From Dehalococcoidia bacterium (GTDB taxonomy: Bacteria; Chloroflexota; Dehalococcoidia; SM23-28-2; HRBIN24), in the NCBI GenBank assembly GCA_025062275.1, contig JANXAP010000026.1:1-39817 (forward strand): DNA of 39,817 bases, read 5' to 3'. The notes under the pieces are model-generated. The model did not search any database. It was not told where the DNA came from and saw only the letters and a program-made list of their open reading frames with translations. How positions within the stretch are numbered: the stretch's first letter is position 1; each line of letters starts with the position of its first letter. This document shows positions 7,197-13,999 of the stretch, one piece after another. The position numbers and the translations under genes are program-made.

Positions 7197-7969
7197 TCCT
7201 GATCCACGGCTACAGCGTCGACCTGCGCCTGTGGGACGACACGGTTCCCGCCCTCCTGGAGGCGGGCTTCCGCGTCATCCGTTACGATGTGCGCGGGCAC
7301 GGCCGCAGCCTGGTGCCACCGCGAGGCTACGACTTTCCCACCTACGCCTCTGACCTGGCAGAGCTGCTGGACCGCCTCAACGTGGACCGTCCCATCAGCG
7401 AGGAACTGGCGGTGAAGGATGCCCACCTGGTGGGGCTGTCCATGGGCGGGGGCATCGCCCTGCAGTTCGCCCTGGAGCAGCCGCAGCGGGTCCGCTCCCT
7501 GACGCTGGTGGACTCGGCCCTGCCCGGCTTCACCTATTCGCCCCAGTTCACAGCCCATATCGAAGAGCTGGTGGGCACGGCCCGCCGTCTGGGGCCGCGG
7601 GCCGCCCTGGAGCAGGTCTGGCTGCCTCACCCCATCTTCGACGGGGTGCGCCGCTTCCCGGAGCGCTTCGCACGCCTGAGGGAGATGGTGCTGGCCTTCC
7701 CTGGTCGCGACCTGCTGGCGGAGCCGTCGCCCCCGCCGCCCGTGCAGGCGGTGGAGCGGCTGGCAGAAATACGAGCGCCTACCCTGGTGCTGGTGGGAGA
7801 GCTGGACCTGCCCGACTTCCACCTGGCCGCCCAGGTATTGGCCACCAACCTGCCGCGGGCGCGGCTACAGGTGCTGCCCGACTGCGGCCACGTGCCGCCG
7901 CTGGAGCGGCCTCAGGAGTTCAACCGGGCGCTGGTGGAGTTCCTGCTCGAGGTGGAACGAGGCAGCTGA
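7115..7969 (+). CDS. Alpha/beta-fold hydrolase
   Basis: A 284-aa alpha/beta hydrolase. The oxyanion-hole motif is LIHGYSVD near residue 30. The nucleophile elbow is GLSMGGG with Ser109, an acid candidate is Asp231 or Asp234 in GELDLPD, and the catalytic His259 is in DCGHVPPLERP. This is the typical arrangement of esterases, lactonases and C-C bond hydrolases; the substrate cannot be deduced. The start is the GTG at 7115, chosen because an extended -10 ends 13 nt upstream. The frame is open further 5', but that segment is not hydrolase-like. The nitroreductase follows after 11 nt. Confidence 0.85.
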   Translation: MPHVYTNGIVTFYEDARPQGRVDVPAVVLIHGYSVDLRLWDDTVPALLEAGFRVIRYDVRGHGRSLVPPRGYDFPTYASDLAELLDRLNVDRPISEELAVKDAHLVGLSMGGGIALQFALEQPQRVRSLTLVDSALPGFTYSPQFTAHIEELVGTARRLGPRAALEQVWLPHPIFDGVRRFPERFARLREMVLAFPGRDLLAEPSPPPPVQAVERLAEIRAPTLVLVGELDLPDFHLAAQVLATNLPRARLQVLPDCGHVPPLERPQEFNRALVEFLLEVERGS

Positions 7970-7980
7970 GGAGGCGAGAC

Positions 7981-8598
7981 ATGGACGTCTTCGAGGCCAT
8001 CTACACCCTGCGGGCCATCCGCCGCTTCAAGCCCGACCCCGTGCCCGACGAGCTGATATGGAAGGTGCTGGAGGCGGCCACCAAGGCGCCCTCGGGCGGC
8101 AACCGCCAGCCCTGGCGCTTCGTAGTGGTGCGCGACCCCGAGACCAAGCGCCGCATCGGCCAGTTCTATCTGGAAGGGTGGGAGCGTTTCTACGGCGGCG
8201 AGACGCGCCAGCAGATGCTGGCCGACCCCGACCGCGCCCGCATCTATCGCTCGGCCGACTATCTGGCCCGGCACCTGGCCGAGGTGCCGGTGCTCATTCT
8301 GGCCTGCCTGCGCGCCGGCCCCGGGCCGGTCAGCACGTCCGACCGAGGGTCCTCCATCTTCCCCGCCGTGCAGAACCTGCTGCTGGCGGCCCGCGCCCTG
8401 GGACTGGGCGGAGTGCTGACCACCCTCCATCGCGTCCGCGAGCGGGAGGTCCGCCAGCTGCTGGGCATCCCCGACGACTGGGAGACCATGGCCCTCATAC
8501 CGCTGGGCTGGCCGGCGGTGCCTTTCGGCCCCGTGCGGCGCCTACCGGTGGAAGAGGTGGTCTACTGGGAGCGCTGGGGCGAGAAGCGCTCCCGTTAA
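7981..8598 (+). CDS. Nitroreductase-family FMN oxidoreductase
   Basis: A 205-aa flavoenzyme of the nitroreductase family. The N-terminal AIRRFKPDPVP motif binds FMN phosphate, APSGGNRQPWRFVVV supplies further FMN contacts, and the C-terminal GLGGVLTTLH and GWPAVPFGPVRR segments complete the fold. Members reduce nitro groups, quinones, enones or flavins, or cleave rings (BluB-like), with NAD(P)H or other donors; this one's substrate is unknown. A GAGGCGAG purine stretch precedes the ATG, consistent with co-transcription with the hydrolase 11 nt upstream. Confidence 0.88.
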   Translation: MDVFEAIYTLRAIRRFKPDPVPDELIWKVLEAATKAPSGGNRQPWRFVVVRDPETKRRIGQFYLEGWERFYGGETRQQMLADPDRARIYRSADYLARHLAEVPVLILACLRAGPGPVSTSDRGSSIFPAVQNLLLAARALGLGGVLTTLHRVREREVRQLLGIPDDWETMALIPLGWPAVPFGPVRRLPVEEVVYWERWGEKRSR

Positions 8599-8614
8599 GG
8601 CCTCCCCTTTCCTG

Positions 8615-8623
8615 TGCGATAAT
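8615..8623 (+). promoter_or_regulatory. Extended -10 (TGC-GATAAT) before rarA
   Basis: TGC followed by GATAAT ends 9 nt before the rarA ATG at 8633. A weak -35, TTAAGG (8595-8600), lies 17 nt upstream and overlaps the nitroreductase stop codon. The predicted transcript begins within about 3 nt of the start codon. Confidence 0.5.
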
Positions 8624-8632
8624 GGGCTTGCC

Positions 8633-10030
8633 ATGGCACGCCGCGGCAAGCCCCCACGAGGAGACATGTTCGCCCAGGCAGGGGAACAGCGCACCGCCCG
8701 TGAGGCGCCCCTGGCCGCTCGCATGCGCCCCCGCACCCTGGACGAACTGGTGGGCCAGGAGCACCTGCTGGCCCCGGGCCGGGCCCTGCGAAGGGCCATC
8801 GAGGCCGACCAGGTGCCGTCCATGATCCTCTGGGGACCGCCGGGGACGGGAAAGACCAGCCTGGCCCGCATCATAGCCAGCATGACCCGCTCCCACTTCG
8901 AGCCTATTTCGGCGGTGACGGCCGGGGTGGCCGACCTGAGAAGGGTGGTGGAGGAGGCCAAGGAGCGTCGCGCCCTCTACGGCCAGCGCACCATCCTCTT
9001 CATCGACGAGATCCACCGCTTCAACAAGGCCCAGCAGGACGTGGTGCTGCCCCACGTGGAGGAGGGGGTCATCACCCTGATCGGTGCCACCACCGAGAAC
9101 CCGTCCTTCGAGGTGGTGGCACCCCTCCTGTCCCGTTGCCGCGTCTACATGCTGGAGCCGCTCTCGCCGGAGCACATACGCACCATCGTGCTGCGGGCGC
9201 TCTCCGACCGCGAGCGGGGCCTGGGCGAGCTGAGGGTGGAGGTGGACGACGACGCCCTGGACCTCCTGTGTCGGGCGGCGGGCGGCGACGCCCGCGTGGC
9301 CCTCAACGCCCTCGAGCTGGCAGCCGCGGCTGCCGTGCCCGATGCCGAGGGCAGGCGACGGCTGAGACGGGAGGACATCCTGGAGGCCCTCCAGCGGCCC
9401 GCCCCTCGCTATGACAAGGCCGCCGACCTGCACTACGACACCATCTCTGCCTTCATCAAGTCCGTGCGCGGCTCCGACCCCGACGCCGCCCTCTACTGGC
9501 TGGCACGGATGCTGGAGGCGGGAGAGGACCCCCTGTTCATCGCTCGCCGGCTGGTCATCCTGGCCGCCGAGGATGTGGGCCTGGCGGACCCGCAGGCGCT
9601 GGTGCTGGCGGTGGCATGCCAGCAGGCCGTCCACTTCGTGGGCATGCCCGAGGGCTACCTGCCCCTGGCCGAGACCACCATCTACCTCGCATGTGCCCCC
9701 AAGAGCAACTCGGCCCTGGAGGCCTATCAGCGGGCTGCCCGGGACGCCAGGGCCACTCAGGGGGAGCCGGTGCCCCTCTTCCTGCGCAACCCCGTCACCA
9801 GGCTGATGGAGTCCCTGGGCTACGGCCAGGGCTACCGATACGACCACAGCTACCCGGAGCACTATGCCGGACAGGACCACCTGCCGCCATCCCTGCGCGG
9901 ACGGCGCTACTATATACCTGGAAGCCTGGGCAGCGAGGCCCGGCTGAAGGAGTGGCTGGAGCGCCTGCGGGCACGCCATGCTGCTCCCTCTGACACGCCG
10001 CATGCGAGAGAGACGAACAGCGAGGGATAA
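8633..10030 (+). CDS. rarA: Replication-associated recombination protein A (RarA/MgsA)
   Basis: A 465-aa clamp-loader-like AAA+ ATPase that acts at stalled replication forks. Walker A is GPPGTGKT at residues 68-75 and Walker B FIDEIHRF has Asp126-Glu127. Sensor 1 is [10 protein letters not shown], and the conserved C-terminal tetramerisation part ([17 protein letters not shown], then [16 protein letters not shown]) is complete. ATG at 8633 is the start, supported by the extended -10 only 9 nt upstream and by the normal family length. The last 53 nt overlap the next gene. Confidence 0.93.
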   Translation: MARRGKPPRGDMFAQAGEQRTAREAPLAARMRPRTLDELVGQEHLLAPGRALRRAIEADQVPSMILWGPPGTGKTSLARIIASMTRSHFEPISAVTAGVADLRRVVEEAKERRALYGQRTILFIDEIHRFNKAQQDVVLPHVEEGVITLIGATTENPSFEVVAPLLSRCRVYMLEPLSPEHIRTIVLRALSDRERGLGELRVEVDDDALDLLCRAAGGDARVALNALELAAAAAVPDAEGRRRLRREDILEALQRPAPRYDKAADLHYDTISAFIKSVRGSDPDAALYWLARMLEAGEDPLFIARRLVILAAEDVGLADPQALVLAVACQQAVHFVGMPEGYLPLAETTIYLACAPKSNSALEAYQRAARDARATQGEPVPLFLRNPVTRLMESLGYGQGYRYDHSYPEHYAGQDHLPPSLRGRRYYIPGSLGSEARLKEWLERLRARHAAPSDTPHARETNSEG

Positions 10031-10640
10031 GGCCCGGGCCGCCCTGTGGGAGGCAGCCCGGGAGGCCCTGGAGCTTCTGGCCGACGTCACCGCCTCCTCG
10101 TCTGGCACTCCTCTGGACTCGGAGGGCCACCGCCTCTCCTACCTCATGGCCGTGACGGCCATGCGCTCCCTCTGGGCTGCCTGGGAGCTGATGGAGGGGG
10201 GCTATCAGGCCCAGGCTGCCCCGGTGGTGCGTTCGGCCCTGGAGTACTGGGCCGCAGCCGTCTACCTCTGGAAACGGCCCGATCAGGCCCGGCTCTGGCT
10301 GGACGGAAACCCCCGTCGGCTGCCCAGCCTGGAGGAGATGCGTCGCACCCTGCCCAAGCCCTACGCCCAGCGCTGGCGCCGCTCCTACGACCGTCTCAGC
10401 GAGGTGGCCCACCCTCGCCTGCGGGCCTTACTGGCCGCCCTGGAGGAGGCCGGCCATGACCCCCTGCAGGAGGGCAGCAGCCCTGCCCAGGCCGAGGCCG
10501 TAGCCCGCGAAGTGGCGCGCACGTCCCTGGCCATCCTGGACACGGTGCCTCCCCTGGCCCAGTCCCTGGAACGGCAGCCCGACTTGCGGCAGCGGCTGGA
10601 GGCCCTGCGCCAGCGCCTCAAGGACGCCCTGGAGGACTGA
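9978..10640 (+). CDS. Helical hypothetical protein (DUF5677/HEPN-like pattern)
   Basis: A 220-aa all-helical protein. The stretch AMRSLWAAWELMEGGY...VVRSALEYWAAAVYL followed by YDRLSEVAHPR recalls DUF5677-type and HEPN-like helical bundles, where a conserved (S/E)..H near the end of a helix is common. That match is from pattern memory and uncertain. ATG at 9978 overlaps rarA by 53 nt; ATG at 10002 is an alternative that shortens the overlap. There is no signal peptide or membrane segment. Lying between rarA and a cupin, it gives no functional clue by context. Confidence 0.6.
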   Translation: MLLPLTRRMRERRTARDKARAALWEAAREALELLADVTASSSGTPLDSEGHRLSYLMAVTAMRSLWAAWELMEGGYQAQAAPVVRSALEYWAAAVYLWKRPDQARLWLDGNPRRLPSLEEMRRTLPKPYAQRWRRSYDRLSEVAHPRLRALLAALEEAGHDPLQEGSSPAQAEAVAREVARTSLAILDTVPPLAQSLERQPDLRQRLEALRQRLKDALED

Positions 10641-10650
10641 GGCCGCGCCC

Positions 10651-10968
10651 ATGGACGCAGCGAGGCTCACTCCCTGGCAGCGGCCCGAAGGCCCCTCCCG
10701 CGAGGAGTTGGAGGACGCCTTCCGGCGAGAGGGGCTGTCGCCTCGCTGGTGGAGCAACGGCCCCGGCGAGCGCTACGCCGTCCACTCCCACCCGTATCAC
10801 AAGGTGCTCTATTGCTACCGGGGATCCATCCGCTTCGGCCTGGCCGATGGCCGAGGCGCCGTCTTCGAGCTGAGGCCCGGGGACCGCCTCGACCTGCCGC
10901 CAGGCACGCCCCACTGGGCGCTGGTAGGGCCCGAGGGGGTCATCTGCGTGGAGGCACCGAGGGAGTAG
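10651..10968 (+). CDS. Cupin-domain protein
   Basis: A 105-aa single-domain cupin. Cupin motif 1 appears as AVHSHPYHKVLYCYRG with His45 and His47; the usual metal-binding Glu is replaced (Lys51, with His50 next to it). Motif 2 appears as GDRLDLPPGTPHWA with His88. Three metal-binding histidines therefore remain. Small cupins of this type are often metal-dependent enzymes or ligand sensors, and the substrate is not evident. It begins 11 nt after the helical hypothetical and is followed after 5 nt by another small gene, suggesting one transcript. Confidence 0.78.
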   Translation: MDAARLTPWQRPEGPSREELEDAFRREGLSPRWWSNGPGERYAVHSHPYHKVLYCYRGSIRFGLADGRGAVFELRPGDRLDLPPGTPHWALVGPEGVICVEAPRE

Positions 10969-10973
10969 GGGGC

Positions 10974-11324
10974 GTGCGACTGTCGGACCCCGGGGCGGTC
11001 GAGGCCATCGCCGAGGTTCTGGGCGCCCAGGCCCAGCAGGCCCCGTTCCAGGTGCCGCGAGGCCCCCGTCGGCTGAGGGAGGACGAGGAGGGGGAGCCTG
11101 TCTGCCACCTGGCTCTGGAGAGCCAGGAATCGGGCGGCCGACTGCTGGTCACCCTCTGGCCCACCCTAGGACGCGTGGACGTGCGTCTGGGCAACAACTA
11201 CTGGGTGCTGAAAGGGGTGGAGGCCGTAGACCTGTATCCGGGAGTGGAGGTCCTCTTCCGGCGTAACGATCCGCCCGCCTTCCTGTTCGTGTCGGTGAAG
11301 GGGCGGGTGGCCATGGTGGCCTAG
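10974..11324 (+). CDS. Conserved-looking hypothetical, small beta-rich protein
   Basis: A 116-aa protein from a GTG at 10974, 5 nt after the cupin stop and preceded by purine-rich GGGAGTAGGGGG. Segments such as CHLALESQESGGRLLVTLWPTLGRVDVRLG and VDLYPGVEVLFRR look like an all-beta fold with real codon-level protein character. I do not recognise the family. Its TAG stop shares the tetranucleotide CTAG (11321-11324) with the TAG of the convergent minus-strand zinc-ribbon gene, so the two genes overlap tail to tail by 4 nt. Confidence 0.6.
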   Translation: MRLSDPGAVEAIAEVLGAQAQQAPFQVPRGPRRLREDEEGEPVCHLALESQESGGRLLVTLWPTLGRVDVRLGNNYWVLKGVEAVDLYPGVEVLFRRNDPPAFLFVSVKGRVAMVA

Positions 11325-11557
11325 AGCCGCACCCTTCTCCCGCAGCCGAGGCAGGTCCAGAGCTCCGCCTCCCGCTTTGGCCACCCGGGGGACTCGTCCT
11401 GGAAGATGAGCACCTCGGGCAGGGCAAAGGCCATCTCCAGCAGCCAGCGCAGGCGGGCCTTGGGGACCCTCTGCACACGCCAGCGGCTGCCGCCGCAGCG
11501 CCGGCAGGTGGGACCACCCGGCCCCTCCACGGTCTCCTCGCGGCCAGGAGAAGTCAC
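11321..11557 (-). CDS. Small zinc-ribbon protein
   Basis: A 78-aa protein with two CxxC pairs, CRRCGG near the N-terminal third and CLGCGRR at the C-terminal end. These flank a hydrophobic centre (RWLLEMAFALPEVLIFQDES), a two-half zinc ribbon. The GTG start at 11557 overlaps the Nudix TGA stop as GTGA, so it is translationally coupled to that enzyme. The frame is open further upstream but there reads as a shadow of the Nudix gene. Function unknown; coupling suggests the two proteins act together. Its stop overlaps the convergent plus-strand gene. Confidence 0.6.
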   Translation of the reverse strand: MTSPGREETVEGPGGPTCRRCGGSRWRVQRVPKARLRWLLEMAFALPEVLIFQDESPGWPKREAELWTCLGCGRRVRL

Positions 11558-12144
11558 GACTGCAGGAGGTCCAGCAGCTGCTTCAGGATGCGAGCGGTGG
11601 CGCCCCAGATGCGATAGCTGTTCCAGTGGAAGGCAGGCACCAGCACCGGCGTGCCCCGCCAATGTCTCAGCTCCAGCTCCATGTTGCGCCAGTCCAGCAA
11701 GTGGGGCAACGGCACCTCCAGCAGCGATGCCACCTCGCGGGGGTGTGCGCAAAAGCCGTAGCCCGACTCGCAGCGCAGGATACCAACATAGGGGGTCACC
11801 AGGAAGTTGGTGATGGTGACGATGTCGTCCAGGCGGCCGATGACTTCCACGTCCTGGGGATGGATGCCGGCCTCCTCGTAGCTCTCGCGCAGGGCCGTGG
11901 TCAGCAGATCGGGGTCTTCGGGGTCGCGAGCACCACCGGGGAAGGAGATCTGCCCCTTGTGGTGCTCCACGTCGTGGGTGCGCTCGGTGAGGAGGACGTG
12001 GGCCTCGCCGTCCTTCAAGTAGAGGGGGACCAGCACTGCGGCCGGGACCGCCCCGGGCTGCTGGATGGTGAGCGGTCGGTGGGCAGCCAGGGCTATCCGC
12101 GCCTTTTCCAGTAACTCGACACCCGTGGCGACCTCTTCGGTCAT
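11554..12144 (-). CDS. Nudix hydrolase, CoA pyrophosphatase (NudL) type
   Basis: A 196-aa Nudix protein. The NudL/coenzyme A pyrophosphatase signature LLTERT...HKGQISFPGG directly precedes the Nudix box GGARDPEDPDLLTTALRE, which continues SYEEAG with all catalytic Glu residues in place. This group hydrolyses CoA or related pyrophosphates. I take ATG at 12144 rather than the GTG at 12159, because GGAGGGG sits 7 nt before the ATG. A TATACT -10 (12165-12170, minus strand) lies about 20 nt before that ATG. The downstream zinc-ribbon gene overlaps its stop. Confidence 0.85.
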   Translation of the reverse strand: MTEEVATGVELLEKARIALAAHRPLTIQQPGAVPAAVLVPLYLKDGEAHVLLTERTHDVEHHKGQISFPGGARDPEDPDLLTTALRESYEEAGIHPQDVEVIGRLDDIVTITNFLVTPYVGILRCESGYGFCAHPREVASLLEVPLPHLLDWRNMELELRHWRGTPVLVPAFHWNSYRIWGATARILKQLLDLLQS

Positions 12145-12164
12145 GGTCAGCCCCTCCACCTACC

Positions 12165-12170
12165 AGTATA
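12165..12170 (-). promoter_or_regulatory. -10 TATACT upstream of Nudix gene
   Basis: On the minus strand TATACT precedes a Shine-Dalgarno GGAGGGG and the Nudix ATG at 12144. No good -35 is seen. It suggests the Nudix/zinc-ribbon pair can be transcribed separately from the upstream minus-strand genes. Confidence 0.35.
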
Positions 12171-12194
12171 GCTGGCGGCGGAGAGGCCTCTTCT

Positions 12195-12725
12195 TTACTG
12201 CCCTTCCTGCTGGGCAGCGCTGCGCCAGCGGACCAGCGCCTCGCGGAAGCTGCCCACGTCCCAGAAGCACCAGCCCCTCAGGGCCATGCGTCGCAGAAGA
12301 CGGTAGGCGGCACCCCGCACCGGCTCCAGGACCTCCGCATCCGGCGTCCCCTGCCTGTCCTCGCACAGGCAGAGAAAGCGCTCCAGCAGGCCCATCAACC
12401 GCTCCCGGCGCGGACGGAGAGACGATAGGCGCAGGTCGTCGGGAGGGGCCTCCTCCAGGGCGGAAGCGATGTCGGCAGCCAGGCGGGACGCCTCGTCGTC
12501 CGGCAGGGAAACGAGGGCGCCGCGGGCATCGGCCAGCACCCGCCTGAGGGCAGCCACGTCCTGGACCAGGTCGTGGACGGCCGAGTCCATCTCGGCCAGC
12601 AACGACTGCAGGAGGAGCAGGCACGTGCTGGCCTGAGAGCGGGCGTAATCGGTGCTGACCTCCCTGGCCAGGTCCTGCAGGACGCCCTGGACGACGAGGA
12701 TGGACTCTCGCTCGTCGGGCCGCAA
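12195..12725 (-). CDS. Helical hypothetical protein
   Basis: A 176-aa alpha-helical protein beginning with TTG at 12725, one base after the phosphotransferase stop and preceded by GGGGGT. It shows long amphipathic helices (YARSQASTCLLLLQSLLAEM, VHDLVQDVAALRRVLADA), an acidic centre, and a C-terminal FWDVGSFREALVRWRSA segment. No catalytic motif, signal or membrane segment is visible. Genes of this size directly after APH-like phosphotransferases are often encoded together and may be functional partners, but the role cannot be stated. Confidence 0.6.
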   Translation of the reverse strand: MRPDERESILVVQGVLQDLAREVSTDYARSQASTCLLLLQSLLAEMDSAVHDLVQDVAALRRVLADARGALVSLPDDEASRLAADIASALEEAPPDDLRLSSLRPRRERLMGLLERFLCLCEDRQGTPDAEVLEPVRGAAYRLLRRMALRGWCFWDVGSFREALVRWRSAAQQEGQ

Positions 12726-12726
12726 C

Positions 12727-13746
12727 CTAGACCCCCATCAGCTCCAGGATTTCAAGCTCCAGGCGGGAGTTGCCGCGGGCTATCATGGCCAGGACCGGCT
12801 CCCGCGACCTGCCCTGGACTATGGCGCGGGCGCCGGTGATGGTGATGACGGCCAGCTTGACGTTGCCCAGCACCTCCCAGAAGCGCACGGCCTCGGGATC
12901 GATCCGCAGCCCGGTCAGCTCCTGGTAGAGGCGGTAGAACTCCTCCCGGGCCATGATGCCGCCGATGCGCTCGTCGCCGGCCCAGCGCCACGGCCGCAGA
13001 CAGGCCCAGGCCACGTCTTCCATCGGGTCGCCCAGGTGGGCCAGCTCCCAGTCCAGGACGCCACGGATCTCGCCCTCGGCGTCGAAGAGAAAGTTGCCGA
13101 CGCGGTAGTCGCTGTGCACCAAGACGATGCGTTGCGCCGGCGGCGGCAGATGGCGCCGCAGCCACCGCAGGGCGGCCCGCAGGACCGGCTCGGGACCCAG
13201 GGCCTCCCGCTCCAGGACCTGCTCCCACTTCTGGATCTCGCGCAGGGCGCACTCCTCGGGGGACGGCGGGGGCCCCAGCACCTCCTGCAGCCCCAGCGCC
13301 TGCCAGTCCAGGGCGTGGATGGCGGCCAGCACCTCCACGAAGCGGCGGGCGATGCGGTCGTGCACCCGAATGTAAGCGGGGTCGGTGAGCAGAGCCTGCG
13401 GCGACGTCTCGCAGCCGTCGATGCGCTCCATCACGAAGAAGGGGCGCTCCAGGTGCTGGCCGTCCTTCTCCAGCCAGAGCACCCTGGGCACGGGGATGCC
13501 GGCCCGGCCGGCTGCATCCATCACCTGGAACTCCACGTCCCGCTCCGTGACCACCACCGAGGCAGGGGGGTCGCGACGGAGGATGAATCCCCGGCAGAGG
13601 GTGCGGCCTCCCTCTTCCCAGGTGGCATCGAAGGCCCACGTTTCGCGGGAGGCGCCGCCAGGTATCCGACGCACCCCCGTCACCTGGACGGGGCCGGACG
13701 CGGACAGGCGCAGGTTGAGGTACTGGGCCAGCTGCTGCTCGAGCAC
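12727..13746 (-). CDS. APH-like phosphotransferase family protein
   Basis: A 339-aa protein of the aminoglycoside/choline kinase-like phosphotransferase family, closer to the ACAD10/acyl-CoA-associated group than to antibiotic kinases. It has a nucleotide-binding RIPGGASRETWAF loop and a PFFVMERIDG hinge. The catalytic loop is LVHSDYRVGNFLFD (Asp and Asn present), and the metal-binding GVLDWELAHLGDPMEDVAW follows. The substrate is unknown; an antibiotic-resistance role is not implied. The GTG start at 13746 gives a complete family N-terminus. A possible promoter lies at 13773-13802. The helical hypothetical follows with essentially no gap. Confidence 0.85.
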   Translation of the reverse strand: MLEQQLAQYLNLRLSASGPVQVTGVRRIPGGASRETWAFDATWEEGGRTLCRGFILRRDPPASVVVTERDVEFQVMDAAGRAGIPVPRVLWLEKDGQHLERPFFVMERIDGCETSPQALLTDPAYIRVHDRIARRFVEVLAAIHALDWQALGLQEVLGPPPSPEECALREIQKWEQVLEREALGPEPVLRAALRWLRRHLPPPAQRIVLVHSDYRVGNFLFDAEGEIRGVLDWELAHLGDPMEDVAWACLRPWRWAGDERIGGIMAREEFYRLYQELTGLRIDPEAVRFWEVLGNVKLAVITITGARAIVQGRSREPVLAMIARGNSRLELEILELMGV

Positions 13747-13772
13747 GGGGCCTACCCGGCAGGACTTACAAG

Positions 13773-13802
13773 AGAATACACGACGCGCGGGCAGGAGGAC
13801 AA
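13773..13802 (-). promoter_or_regulatory. Possible promoter for phosphotransferase operon
   Basis: On the minus strand TTGTCC (13797-13802), an 18-nt spacer and TATTCT (13773-13778) precede the GTG at 13746 by about 26 nt. Confidence 0.35.
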
Positions 13803-13828
13803 GCAGTCGCTAGAACGAATTCGGCGTC

Positions 13829-13903
13829 TGGTGGGCCCGGAGGGATTCGAACCCCCAACCAACCGGTTATGAGCCGGCCGCTCTGCCCTTGAGCTACGGG
13901 CCC
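13829..13903 (-). tRNA. tRNA with CAT anticodon (Ile2 favoured over elongator Met)
   Basis: A 75-nt cloverleaf on the minus strand with CCA encoded (13829-13831). The acceptor stem GGGCCCG/CGGGCCC is perfect and the discriminator is A. The anticodon stem GCCGG/CCGGT closes the loop CTCATAA, and the T arm has the TTCGAAT loop. Anticodon CAT means initiator Met, elongator Met or Ile2. The first pair G-C rules against a bacterial initiator. The loop context GGCTCATAACC and the TTGGT variable region resemble Ile2 tRNAs, the substrate of TilS (encoded at 5402-6874), but the distinction from elongator Met needs a dedicated model. Confidence 0.9.
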
Positions 13904-13941
13904 CGATGCCCCTACACGGGCGGGGAGAAGGCCCACCCCAA

Positions 13942-13970
13942 ATTTTAGGCCTCCACACTCCACCCCACAA
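13942..13970 (-). promoter_or_regulatory. Promoter for the CAT tRNA
   Basis: On the minus strand TTGTGG (13965-13970), 17 nt and TAAAAT (13942-13947) lie about 38 nt before the mature tRNA 5' end, in the gap after the purL stop. The rest of 13904-13999 shows no gene. Confidence 0.5.
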
Positions 13971-13999
13971 GGCGGCGACCCGACTCGAGGCGCCGGGGG

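Noticed and set aside
12727-13746. Aminoglycoside resistance kinase
   Set aside because: The fold is APH-like, but the sequence resembles acyl-CoA-associated phosphotransferases and there is no resistance context.
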